Source: Podocnemis expansa (taxonomy: Eukaryota; Chordata; Testudines; Podocnemididae). Taken from it: DNA of 64,000 nucleotides. The stretch spans positions 1,454,017 to 1,518,016 of the forward strand of contig ML682121.1 in the NCBI GenBank assembly GCA_007922195.1. Reading direction: 5' to 3'. Below are positions 17,080-30,100 of the stretch, one piece after another. The stretch's first letter is position 1, and every line of letters begins with the position of its first letter. Below the pieces are notes generated by a model. The model was given only the letters and a program-made list of their open reading frames with translations. It was not told the origin of the DNA and made no database searches. Position numbers and translations under genes: made by a program.

Positions 17080-17505
17080 GGGTCATAGGAGCAGGTTGCA
17101 GGGTTACCTTATGCACTCCAACCCCGAGCTGTTGCGTGTCTTGGGTGACGTGTTCCATGGAGACTGCAATCTTCACGGCCTTCTGCAAGGTAAGTTGACT
17201 TTGGTTAACAGGCATTTCTGTGGTGTTGTACTGTGCAGGCCACACACCAGCTCGTCACTCGGCATTTCCTCTAACATGTTCTTGACGTCACAGTGTGCTG
17301 CCTGCTTCTTCAGAGCAGCTACAAGCTGTACAACTGAATCACCTTCAACTTCATTCCTGTGGTAAAACCTATATCTCTCTGCAGTTACTAGTGGCCTCGG
17401 GGAAAAACATGCTCCCAGAACTTCCACTAGGTCACTGTAAGGTTTTTGCTCTGGCTCCTCCAGATGGAAAAAAATCACAGAGTAAACTATAAGTCCTAGC
17501 TCCAA
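17080..17505 (-). pseudogene. Ty3/gypsy-type retrotransposon gag fragment
   Basis: The minus-strand frame gives a gag-like segment with FHLEEPEQKPYSDLVEVL, RYRFYHRNEVEGDSVVQLV and LVCGLHSTTPQKCLLT in that order. This is the pattern of LTR-retrotransposon capsid proteins of the gypsy class in reptiles. The frame is lost near 17180-17200 and the similarity continues in another frame. No protease, polymerase or integrase was found beside it, so it is an isolated fossil. Confidence 0.65.
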
Positions 17506-18159
17506 TCCAAATAAACACTAGGACCATCTGGCCCCCTGCCTGGGGAGTCAGAATTCCCACTCCGGACTAAAAGAAAAGACAGAGCAGCATGGAGGTCCCC
17601 ATTGTGCACAGGTGATCTGACCATGATTGAGACCCTGTGGTTCCAGGTGCTGTAAAAACCCCACCTTTAATTGGGACGCCCACAGTGCCGGGGCTGTGCA
17701 AATTGTGCCTAAGATTTGGGCCCCTGTTGGGCCAGACAATACACAGACCCAGCTGAGCCCACGTCCCATATCTGACTCTCTCTTTCCTTGCCCAGGTCTG
17801 TCGTAAACCCCATGCTGTTGAGCTCCCTACACAGGCTCTTTGGACACAGGCCAGCTGTCTGTCTGTCTGTCTTGGGGCAGGGTAAGGTGTCCTCATCACG
17901 GGAGCAGCAGGTGGCGTGGGAGCGGTCAGCCTGGAGCACTGTGTTTTCCACCTGCTCTGCTCATGCCTGGGATCCGGCCCAAGCTAACCAGCGAATAAGC
18001 AGAGAGCACTCAGCCAACGTCCCGGGGCCGGAGCTGACGAGTGCACATAAATGCTGTTCTGACAAACCCCCATAGCTGTCTACCCTCTCTGGGCTGCGTG
18101 GTGGCACGCTCAGGATCCCGTTCCATACCTGGGAGCAGCCCAGCCCCATCCTGTGCCTG

Positions 18160-21100
18160 ATGGCTGTCTACAAAGTCCAGGTGTCCATTGGGCAGGAGCC
18201 AGTCATCGGCACCTTTGACTCCATCTCCATCACCCTGGTCGGCATCCATGGGGAAAGCCCTAAACATGTGCTGGACCGATCTGAGATTGACTTTCAGCCA
18301 GGAGCCGTGAGTATTTTTGGGGGTCCCACACTGCAGGCATGGGGAGGAGGAATGGAGAGCACATCAGAACCTCCCCATCCCTGGGTTTGTGTGGAAATAG
18401 GAATGATGATTTAGAGGCTAGGGTTTGGGCTGGGTTTCAGGATACCTGGATTCTTTTCTTGGCTCAGCCCCATCTGTCCAAGTGAGGTGCACTGAATCTT
18501 TCAGACCTCATTTTCTTCACAGCTGTGTTCACACACAGATGGTTGCTTCGAGACAAGTTGTATCGAAACAACTTGTTTCAAAACAACACCTTATTTCCAA
18601 ATGACGTATTTCAAATTAGCAAAAAGTCATTTAGAAATAGGGAAGAAAGCAGGAAACGAAATAGCACCTGCTGCAGGGGGCTGCAGCCCCCCTGGGGGTG
18701 AGCCACTGCTGCGGCTCACCCTGCAGCCCCAGAAAGGGGGCTGCAGCCACCGGTGTGGGGGGGTGAGCTGCTGTGGGGCGGCTCAGCTCCCCACCAGAGC
18801 TGCCCCCCGACTCCGCCGGCGGTGTCGGGGGGCAGCCCGGGCTGCGGGCTGAGCCACCCCACAGTGGCTCACCCCCCCACCAGGGGCTGCAGCCCCCTTT
18901 CTGGGGCTGAGGGACAGCCCTCAGCACCCTGGCCAGGGTCCTGAGGATCCAATGTTGTTTCGGAACACTTTGTTCCGAAACAACATGTTCACACTGCATT
19001 GTTTCAAAACAACCGTTGCGAAACAACGTTGTTTTGTCTAGAAACTAGGTTTAACTTGTTTCGAAACAACTGTGCGTCGTGTGAACATGGGTTTTTTTGT
19101 TTCGAAACAACCTCGTTGATTTGAAACAAAAATGCTGTGTGAACACAGCCCATGTGTACAATGACGGGGAAGGCCGAATGGCACCAGCTGCCCCTGTTCA
19201 TTGCAGGTTACATCCTGGTGTGGTAGTGGGGTCCTCGATTTTGGGCCTCTCACTCATTGTACATCTGTGCAGCTATTAGCAAATGGGCCCCCCCATCTCT
19301 GTCAGGGTCTGTCCAGTCTGAGATGAAAAGCAGAAGGCCCCCTTTCCTCTGATGCACACCTCATGATCCCCTCCTGGCTATGTGGTGGCACTGTCAGCCT
19401 ATCAGATCTTCTGTATTAATTCTTCTGGAACAACTGGGCTGAAGAAATGAGTGCAACCAATCATAATCATTCCCTAACATTAAGTGTGTGGAACGAGGTC
19501 CCAGGTTTGGTTCACAGACACCTCGGCCAGCTGAGGGCCAATGCACTGTGCTTTCTTTTCTAACCTTTTATTAAAGTTATAGCAAGGAAGGAAAAACCCA
19601 GAGAATATAACATGTTTTCTGCATCTTTGTTGCCTCTTCACATCAACAGGATTTAGTGGGAATGAATCACCTGCGATTCTAGGTGGACAAAGAACTCAGT
19701 CGAGATCTGGACATAAATTTCAATGTAGGGGACGTGGTCATCTATTGGCATGAATGGGCATCGCTCCAGGGGAGTCAATGGAGTTAGATCCCAGCTGGTG
19801 GCAGTAGGGGGTCTCTCCACTGGAGTCAATGGACCCATATCTCCAGCTGGGTTAAATGGGACTGAAGATCTGGGCCATTGACTCCAAAGGAGAGACGCCG
19901 GTTGACAGCACTTATGGGTCTGGCCACAGCGAAGAAGAAGGTGTCCACACAGATCTGCCCAATCAACGCTCTCCATCCCGAGTAGCTTGAGCAGGCAGCA
20001 AATGTTGGCTCCATGCACAGAGCCATCTAACCTTTTCTGTGCTCTGTCTCCTCAGGTGGGAAAGTATGAGGTGCCCAGTGCGCAATCCCTGGGGCCAATT
20101 GTGCTGGTCCAACTACACCAGGAACCCTGTTCCTTTTTGCCTAAGAACATCTGGTTCTGCAACTTTGTACAGGTCACGTCCCCTGAGGGGCAGACCTACC
20201 ACTTCCCCTGCTACCAGTGGATTCATGGCTATTGCACCGTGGAGCTTGCGGAGAGCACAGGTGTGACCCACCGGGAGGGCGCCTGGATTCCTGGGTTCTT
20301 CATCTGCTTCTCTCTGACCTTAGGCAACTGACTCCCCCAACGACAACATCTGGGGTGGCTCCTTCAGCTATAGCAGGCTGGTGTTGGCTCTCCCCATTAG
20401 GAGAAACCCACCGTTCAGTTTATCTGAGGTCTTTGCGCCCAAGTCAAGAGAATGACTTTCATTCTGGTTTAGCTGCGCCGGTGCCTCTTTGTGTCTGGAC
20501 ACACTTGAACTGGTGTCACCCTGCGTCAGACAGCTTTTGCTAATGAGAGTTAATTTACAGATGGCTGGTGTCACTGGGCCATGAAAGGAGTCAGTGGTCG
20601 AGCAAAGCTAACGTTTTTGGAGGGACGAAAAGTGGGAGGGGGTGAAACCTACCCCTGTGAATAGCTAGCTAGCCAGATGGCTGTGATAGAGAAATAGACA
20701 GATGATTTATGGGATCAGAGAGGTAGATAGAAGGCTGGCAGTGAGGGGTCCTGTTGGACTGGGGGGGGGGCTGGGATACATCCCCCAAACCAGGGTGTGT
20801 CAAATTTCCTGGTCTTTCTCCCTCTCTGCAGCCAAAACGCCTTGTGACGATGCCCATCCCCTGCTCCAGAAGCAGCGCCATGAGGAGCTGTTGCTGCGAC
20901 AGGAGAGATATAGGTGAGTCGACTCGCTCAGACAGGTGGTGTTGCATCCACTGCATCTGGGTCCTTTGCCACACCCATTCTGTGTAATCCCAGAGCTAGA
21001 AACTAATGAACCTTTAACTGCTCCTGGAATAAAGGGGGAACTGATGAGACCCTGAATCTCTAGGCAAGTTGTTCTCATGGTAGTGCCCCAGCTCGCTTCC

Positions 21101-24100
21101 TACTGTTTTTGCGCCTCAGTTTCCCCACCTGTGAAATGGGAATAATGATACCCACCTCTTTTCTAAAGAGCTTTGAGATCTGCTGATGATCACCGCAGGA
21201 ATTTCTCACTATTCATGGCCCTCTTCCCCCTGGAGCAGGTGGAAAGAGTACATCCCTGGGACCCCCTGGTGTGCCGAACGTGACAGCACCATGACCGTTG
21301 AATTCAATCTCCTGTATTTGGGCCCCAAGGGCTCTTCTTTCTTTGGGCGCAAGACAGTGGCGTAAGTGTGTGTGTGGGGGGGGATCATATCTGAAAGTCC
21401 ACTTCCTAGGGAGCAGGAGTGGCTCCCCAGATGGATTTAGGTGCCTAACTCCTTTTAGAATCAAGTTTTGTACATATTTTTTGTTTTTCTCAGGAACTGA
21501 ACTTTAGTGTCTATCATTAAGAGGTCCAGAAATTATTTAATTAATCAAAACTCTGCCCTCTCAGCTGGGTGCGTGAGAACTAAATGTGTTTTATTGTGGG
21601 CACTGGTTAAAGTATAATTTGGCTGGCCCCAGAACCCTCCTAATCTCTGGGCCCCTTTGCCATATTGTCTGGGCCCCCTTCACACATGGGCAGACCCCAG
21701 GCCAAGTAGGAGTTTTTGAGTGCCAGCATCTCTTTCCACACACGTGAGGCATAGCCTCAAATCTACATCACCTCAACTTTGTTCACTAGTGCCCACATCA
21801 GACCCCTCTTTCCCCATGTCCTCCTTAGCCCCCATCCCCATTGCCTAAGCTCCCTGCGCCAAGTCCCCACTCCAGCCCTCCTAACCTCCCACCCCAGTCT
21901 TCACTCCACTCCCAACCCCCTCCACACCTCTCCTTCAGTCCCCTTCTGTCCCTTTGTCCCCATTCCCCCACTCCACCTCCTTCAGCCAGGGGTGTTGCTG
22001 CCCCAAAAAACATTCAGGGCACACAGGCCCCAGCCCCTGTGGCATTCTCACTTCATCTCCACCCCCTAGAAGCTCCAGGCCCAATCTGCCCCCAGACCTA
22101 ATCCAGCCACAGGCTGTGCCTCCGGCCAAACCCTGGGGCAAGCCAAGACACAAGCTGGGCCCCAAGCCCAGCTGTGGGTCATGCTGGCCACCCCAAGCTG
22201 GCCTGACTGCCCCCCCCCCCCCCACCAACAGGACCTTTTTACCTGGCTGCTGGAGCAGAGTGGCCAGGGTACAGGCTGCTCCTCCCACCCTGAGCATGCT
22301 CTGACTGAGCATACTCAGGGGCCTTAAACATGCTCAGTCAGAGCATGCTCAGGATGGGCGTTTTAAAAACTCCCAGCCTGGGGGAAGCTCCCTACCAGCC
22401 AGAAGGAGCTTCCCCCAGGCTGGGAGCTTTTAAATGTGTGCAGGGGGAATGTGCCAGAAAGCAGCAGTCCTCCACATTTTTCTATTTTAGGGGCCCTGGA
22501 ATGCTGGTCCCAAAAAATGATGGGCCCCAGAATGGTGTTCCACTGTGTTCTGGCTTACCTTAACCCCTGATTGCAGGCCCAAGTGTCTAGTAGCAAGAGA
22601 TGTGGGGCAGCCCTAAAGAAAAGGGGCAGGCAGCTGGACAGGGAAAGCAGGGAACCAATAAAATAGTTAGGGGGCCTCTGAGCATGAGGTCCTGGCACAG
22701 CTGAGGTTAAGGGCCAATGGGATCCCTGCATGCGGAACCAGGGAGTCAGGGCCAGGAGAGGTTTCCTCCATCTACATTGTCCAGTGGGATGCTGGGACCA
22801 GGTTTGAAAAATAGCTGGACACACAGACAGTGGGACAGATAGATGGCATGGGTGGAGCTGGAGAGCCAGAGGGTGATGGGGGGACAGAAGGGTGTGTATA
22901 AGATACACGAAGGTACAGCCAGAAAGGAGTGCATAAGAGATGGACAGAGGGACATGAATGGGACAGGGAGACACAGGGAAGTGTAGGGGGATGGACAGAC
23001 AGAGGGATGTGTAAGGGGCCAGACAGACAGCTAGCGTAATATGGGGTCACACCCGGAGAATGGGGTCTGTGGGGAGAGAGGAAAAAAGGTTTCACATGGG
23101 GCCAGACAAATAGGTGTGCAAGGGGATGGAGAGACAGAGGGTGCCCACGGGAACGGACAGACAGACGGGGAGAGAGGTGGACAGTATGGAAAGTATGAGG
23201 TCAGAGAGAAGCGTATGAAATGGAGGTCCTGACAGACAGAGAAAGAGGCTGCTTGCGAACAGACAGACGTAGGTTTGTGAAGGGGGCACAGATAGGCAAA
23301 GGAGGCTGGATGGGACCAGACAGGCTTTGAAGGGCAGGCAGAGCAAGGGGGTGCCTTGGCCAGGCAGAGGGAGCCCATGGGGCAGACAATGTGCACCCCA
23401 GGTCCCTGGTCTCCAAGCGTGGCTCCCTGTCCCCACAGGTTGCTGGAAGGCAAGGTGAATGGGTTCCTGGACCAGCCGTTCTCTTGGCAGAAGCTGGCTG
23501 ACATCCTGAAGGTTTTCTGGTTCTATCACAGCCCGGTCTCAGGTCCGTGCTGCCCCTCATCTGGGGGCTGGCCCCATACCCCAGCTGGCCCTGCCAGCCT
23601 CAGCCTTGGTCCAGGGCCAGGCAAGGAGAGCTGGGGCACAGGGTTGGGGGAGAGTCGGACACTGCAGAGGAAAACCCAGCTGACTTCCAGCTCCCCACAA
23701 CCAACAGCATCCCAGCCCCCTGGTCTAACCACTAGCCCCACTTGCTTCTCAGAGCTGGAGGGACCCCAGGAGCCCTGACTTCTAGACCTCCCTGCTCTAA
23801 CCACTCGTCCCTACTCCCGTCCCAGAGCCACTCATACAGAACCCAGGAGTCCTGGCTCTGTGCATCCCCATCCTCTAAGCACAAGACCCTGCTCCCTTCC
23901 CAAGATCCTGGGGTACAACATAAAGGGCTGGTGTGTGTCTGCTGCACCCCCAGACTATGTCACCAAGCACTGGAAGGAAGATGAATTCTTCGGGTACCAG
24001 TATCTGAATGGGGTCAACCTGGTTCTGATCCAGAAATGCACAGAGCTCCCAGACAACTTCCCCGTGACGCAGGAGATGGTGGCTGGCTCCCTGGGGAAGT

Positions 24101-27100
24101 CCACCAGCCTCCACGAGGAGCTGCAGGTAACACTCCCCGTCCTCACCCCACAAATAATCCTATTTCACTCCTCCAGCCTCACAGCTCCCTTGGGCCTTGG
24201 CTGCTTCCCCCCCCTGCTGAGTCCATCCTGCCTCCCACTCCTGAAACTCCTGCTGGCACGAGCATGGGGTTCTCTTTCCACCCTGAATTGTTGGCAGCAT
24301 AGCAGGTCTGAATAAATTGTCCCCTTGTCCACCCTAGAGGTGGCTGCACCTAGGTGCCATGAGAGTGTTCCCTGTATATTGAGCCCTGCCCCAGAGATGG
24401 CTGCATCTTAGCAGTAGGTGAGGGATCCCTGTGCAGTGCTGTGCATGTTGCTGGCTGGGACACCATTGAAGGGAAGTTCACAGCGCTCAGTGTTCACAGT
24501 GGAGGGGCACTGACCATCTCCTGCTTGGCATGGCAGAGAGGGAACCTTTACCTGGCTGATTACAAGCTCCTGGAGGACATTCCTGCTACCAAAGTGAACG
24601 GGCAGCAGCAGTACATCGCCGCGCCCCTGTGCCTGCTGTACCAGAGACCCAGCGGAGCCCTCGTGCCCTTGGCCATCCAGGTGAGGAGCCACCATCCCTC
24701 TTCCTGGACCCACTCCTCTGACGTAGGGGAGGACGAGACTGGATGGGTCCATTGCTCTGACCTGCTGGAGAGTAGTGGGCTGGATGGATCTCTTGCTCTG
24801 ATTTTGCAGGGCAAGTAGTGGGTTGGATGGGCCCGTTGCTTAGATCCAGGGGGGACTGGGATGGAAGCCCCCATTGCTCTGACCTGGGATGGGAACTGGG
24901 CTGGATGTGTCCATTGCTCAGATCCAGGAGGGGACCAGGCTGGATGTGCCCATTGCTCTAACCTGGGAGGGACACGGGTTAGGTGGGTCCATTGTGCTGA
25001 CACAAGCAACCCCAGACCCATTGCTCTGACCCAGCTCCCCCACAGCTCAGCCAGCGCCCGGGCCCCAACAGCCCCATCTTCCTGCCCAGTGACTCTGAGT
25101 GGCTCTGGACCCTGGCGAAGACTTGGGTGCGAAGCTCTGAGTTCCACCTCCACGAGGTCACCTCCCATCTCCTCCGGGCCCACCTGCTGGCCGAGGTCTT
25201 TGCTGTGGCCACCCAGCGCCAGCTGCCCATGTGCCATCCCCTGTACAAGGTGAGGGGGTGGGGCATGGGGGCAGGACATGGGGGGTGGTGCCCTGGGAGC
25301 ATCAGCCAATGGGATGGTGGGGCGGCTCCTCTCCAGCACCTCATGCAGGATGCAAACAGCTGGCATTGGCTGATAGGGAAAGTACTGTTTTTAGCTACCC
25401 ACTTGGACTCCCTGGGCCCTCCCTGTGTCACCCCGTGTCTGTGGTTGCTGTTGAGGAGACTGAGGGTGTCCAGGGCTTGCTGTGCCCAGCTGGGTTGTAT
25501 GCCCCGGCCATGCCCAGTGTGCGTCCAGTCCATTTTGCCTGGTGTGCTCTCCAGATGTGCTCATCTGTGACATCCAGAGGTGCCCAGCTATGTGCTGACC
25601 CCAGCTCTGTGGTCAGTTCTCCACTGCCTCCTGCCCCCGGGTCAGGGTGCATCAAAGAGAACAAAGCCATTTCCCTCTGCAGCCCCTCTTGTTCACCAAC
25701 AGAGACCATGGTGGGGTGGGAGGTGGAAGGGACCTAGCACCTCCTCCCTCTGGCGGATTCAACCCTCCCACAATCTTCTTTTTCAGCTCCTGGTCCCTCA
25801 CTTCCGCTTCTCCATCCACATCAGTTTCCTGGTCAGGACCTTTCTTGCCAGCCCTGGAGGTGTAGCTGATCGGGTAAAAGGGTGATAATAATCCCTTGCT
25901 TGCATCCAGGGTCTTTCACCACTAGATCTCAAAGCACTTTACAAAAGACATGAGGTGCATGAGCTTCATTTTACAGATGGGGAAAATGAGGCAGCAGACA
26001 GGACTAATTTGCCTGAGCTCACCGTGACCAACCCATGCCTAGGTTAGCCCCTGAAGGCTGCAAAAGGAGAGCAGATTCTCCCAAACTAGCAGCTCTCACT
26101 GCAGGAAATCCCCCCACCAGCCACAAACACTGCTTCTGAGCTCTCCGCACTGGTGATCAAGAAAGTACAACAATCTACACAGCTGCTTTACGCATTTCGG
26201 TCTCAGGCTCCTTGTCAGCCACTAAATCCAGCAAAGGGATCAGTTACGAAACTCTGTTCCCTTTATTTTCTTCTGATCCCCAGAGGATCATATTCTCCCA
26301 CAAAAGCTCATGCGATAAATAAATCTGTTAGTCTTTAAGTGCCACAAGACTCCTTGCTTTCTTTGCTTTACTAGACTAACACAGCTGCCCCTTTGGAAAT
26401 TACCCAACCAATATAAGTTTGGATCTTCCCCAAAATCCCATGCTGGCCCTCAGTCCTTTCCTAAGTAAAACTAAAAGTTTATTATAAAAATAAAGAAACA
26501 GTCGAGGCGATAGATGTTATATAATAAAAGCAATTGGAGCCATTCAAAGGATTTGAAGTACCTAGCAGGGTCTCAGGAGAAATGTGGAGTTTGCACCGTC
26601 CTTCTGGTGTCCGTGTATTCCCTAGATGGGTCTCGGCCTTTGCATCACAGTTGCAGACAAGGAACTGACCCAAAGGGAGGAAACAGGAGTAACGGCAAGA
26701 TGGGGAAGGTGCAACTACTTTGGTTTGCCACATGGCTTATTTAAAAACTTCAGCAGATGACATGGAACAGCCTCACAGTCCCATATTTTCACACGTCTTG
26801 GTGACTCATAGAAGGCATTTCTTCTGGCTTCTCCCCTGGGTTCATTTTACCTGTAAGTCGTCCCCCCAGTGGGCCATTAAAGAGGCTTATTGCCACTGTC
26901 TTCCTATCCAGGGGTGTCACTGTCACGCAATGTCTTGGGTAGCACCATGGACAAAATTCACAACAGCTGGGATCTAGCCCTTAGGTCCAACTGCCTTCTC
27001 TAGTCTGCCCCTTCTGCTCCTTCAGCCAGGAAAGAGAGATAAGAAATCACTTTTCTTGATGAATTCAAATCAAATACATGAGCAAATGTGACTGAAACTC

Positions 27101-30100
27101 CCAAGCTCCTCTCACATGGCTCTGTCTCCAGCATACTCAGACAATCAAACATGTTGCAATTTCCAGCCTCTTAGTCAGAGTGAGATACAATGACTTTGGC
27201 TGTGTTCACACACACAGGGTTATTTCAAAACAAATTGTGTCGAAACAACTTGTTTAGAAATAACATCTTATTTCGAAACAACATTCTTCGAATTAGCAAA
27301 ATGTTATTTCGAAATAAGAGAGAAAGCCGGAAACGAAATAGCAGGTTCACACTGTGAACCTGCTATTTTGCTTCCTCTGGGGGCTGCAGGCACCGGCGGG
27401 CTGCAGCGCTGCCNNNNNNNNNNNNNNNNNNNNNNNNNNNNNNNNNNNNNNNNNNNNNNNNNNNNNNNNNNNNNNNNNNNNNNNNNNNNNNNNNNNNNNN
27501 NNNNNNNNNNNNNNNNNNNNNNNNNNNNNNNNNNNNNNNNNNNNNNNNNNNNNNNNNNNNNNNNNNNNNNNNNNNNNNNNNNNNNNNNNNNNNNNNNNNN
27601 NNNNNNNNNNNNNNNNNNNNNNNNNNNNNNNNNNNNNNNNNNNNNNNNNNNNNNNNNNNNNNNNNNNNNNNNNNNNNNNNNNNNNNNNNNNNNNNNNNNN
27701 NNNNNNNNNNNNNNNNNNNNNNNNNNNNNNNNNNNNNNNNNNNNNNNNNNNNNNNNNNNNNNNNNNNNNNNNNNNNNNNNNNNNNNNNNNNNNNNNNNNN
27801 NNNNNNNNNNNNNTTTGTTTCGAAACAACGAGGTTGTTTCGAAACAAAAGTGCTGTGTGAACACAGCCTTTGTTTTTTAATGAGAAATGGTCATTAGGCA
27901 AAAACAAAAGATTTGCACTAAAACTTGACTGTTTTCAAAGAAATATTTGTGATATTTTGATGGCTTTTTCCATGAACATCTTTCTTCCCTAGATTTCAAT
28001 GATTCCGCTTTCTTTCTCGTTTGTTTCTTTTTGCTTGTTTTTCCTGAATTCCCCTCTCTTTTTCTTGCTTTTCATTATTTTTTCTCCCCCCCACACCTTT
28101 TTCTTGATTTGTCCATTTTTCTTGGGTTTCCCCCTTACCCTTGTTTTTTCTCTTTTCCCTTTTTTCCTATTTATTTCTCTTTTCCCTTTTTTTAATTTTT
28201 TTTTCTTGTTTCTTCCCCTCCATTTTTCTTTAGGTTCTTCCCATTTCTCTTGTTGTTTTCCCTTTCCCCTTTTTTTCCTGTTTCTTTTTCTTTTCACTGT
28301 TTTTCTTAGTTTCTCTGGTTTTAATTTTCCTTGTTTTTCCCAGTTTTTTCTTCAGGGTTCTGTTTTCCCTAGCTTTCTTCTTTTTACTCCCCCCCCCCTT
28401 TTTTTAATTGTTTCTTTCTATTTTTACATCTTTTGAGTTTCTGAGGGTTTTTTTCTTGGTTTTTTCTTGTGCTTTCCTCCACACCCCTTCCCCTTTGTTC
28501 TTGTTTTTTTCTTTTTTTCAAGTTTTTTACTTCTTCTTTAATTTCTTTTTTCTTTCTTTTCTTTTTTTTTTTTTTTGGTTCTTCTGCATTATTAAGGTTT
28601 TTTGGTTTTGGTGTTGGTTTCTTTTGTTTTGTTTTTTGGTTTTCCCCATTTTTCATCTTGCTTGGTTTGTCCTTCCTCCTTCCCTTCCTCTTTTTCCTTC
28701 TCTCCGTCTTCCCCACACTTCCCCTGCAAATTCCTTTCATTTTCTCAGTCAGTTTCATCAGTGAACACTTTTCTGGAGGGAAAAGAAATTCAGTCTCCAA
28801 AAGACTTGGAAGGTTTGATTTCCCAAGCCCTGGGACATTCTAACCACCCTCGTGTATTGCACCCTCCCATGGGCCGTGCATTTCTGTGGTAATCGCTCCC
28901 ATTGAGCCTGGTCTGGGTCTATATTCCACAGGCCATGGCAACTGGGCGACGAGGACTTGGCAACCTGCTCCGCAAGGGCTTGGAGAACCTGACCTACACC
29001 ATGCTCTGCCTTCCCGATGACATCCAGGAACGTGGGGTTGCCTCCCTCCAGAACTACTACTACCGGGATGATGGGCTCAAGATCTGGGCCGCCATAGAGA
29101 GGTGAGGGGGGTTCTGTGTGGGGCAGCAAAGGGGATGGGTTTGGGAGAGCTGTGCTGGAAGGGGAGAGGTGAAAGAGGATGGGGTGCTGTGTTTAGGTGG
29201 GTTGTGTCAGTGTGGAGTGGTGGCAGCCCTTTGGATGTAGGGGATGGGGTTAACTGTTAGACCTAGTGAATCGTAAGGGGTAGGGGTCCAAGTGGGGAGC
29301 TCTGGGCATGTGAATGGGGCTGGGGGACAGAGGTCCCCCCCCCCCTCCCCGGAATCCAAGTCTTATGTGGAAGGGAGCCCGTGACATAACATCTTTTCCC
29401 GCCCAGGCCTTCTGGCAAAATTGTGCCTGTTGATGACTGAAATGAGATTTCAGTCTGGTGTAATGACAACCTTCCCCCCAATATGGACACTCTTAATTCA
29501 CTTTCACTGAAACCTGTTTAATGTGAACCCTCTTCAATGAACTTGCTTTAAATTCACAGCTGTAGTTAACTGGGGGCAGATCTCTATGTAGGCAAAGGGT
29601 GATGTCCCAAAGCACCTCCTCATCAAGTGAATTAGTTATTTTCTGGTGGGCTGGCAATTTTGAAAAGAAAAAAAAGGGCAATTTCAGGTTGGCTTAAAAC
29701 CAACAGTTTCAAAATATTCAGCCCCTCAAATAAAACATTTTGTTTGGTGTAAATTGACACATTTTGTTTCCACGGGGAGCATTTTGGGAGGGGGAAGTAT
29801 TTTTAAGGACATTTTGAACAAAAGAAAATTAACTTTTTTGGTTTCTTTTTCCAGATTTTTGGGGGGATGTTTTACAGGGAAAAAAAAATGGCAGTTTTTT
29901 TTTTTTGCCTTGTGAAATGTTTCTGGGTTGCTGCAACTCCATTTTGGCCCCCCTCAAAAAAAATTTCAGTCCAAACTAGGAGCACCAGAAGGTCTCTAGA
30001 ATTGGGGACCAATTCCCAGCTCCACCTCTTCCCCCAAGATCCTGCCCCCACTCTTCTTGGCCCCTCACATGCTCTTATATGCCTTAGTCATCTAAACACC

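Noticed and set aside
21825..22312. Pro-rich and Gly-rich open frames on both strands
   Set aside because: They fall within a non-coding transposon copy with C-rich sequence.
24560..25366. 268-residue minus-strand open frame
   Set aside because: It is antisense to lipoxygenase exons 7 and 8 and the intervening minisatellite; a shadow frame.
27304..27907. Long open frames across the gap
   Set aside because: They consist mostly of unknown residues from 400 N.
27989..28800. Lys-rich and Phe-rich open frames
   Set aside because: Artefacts of the polypyrimidine tract.
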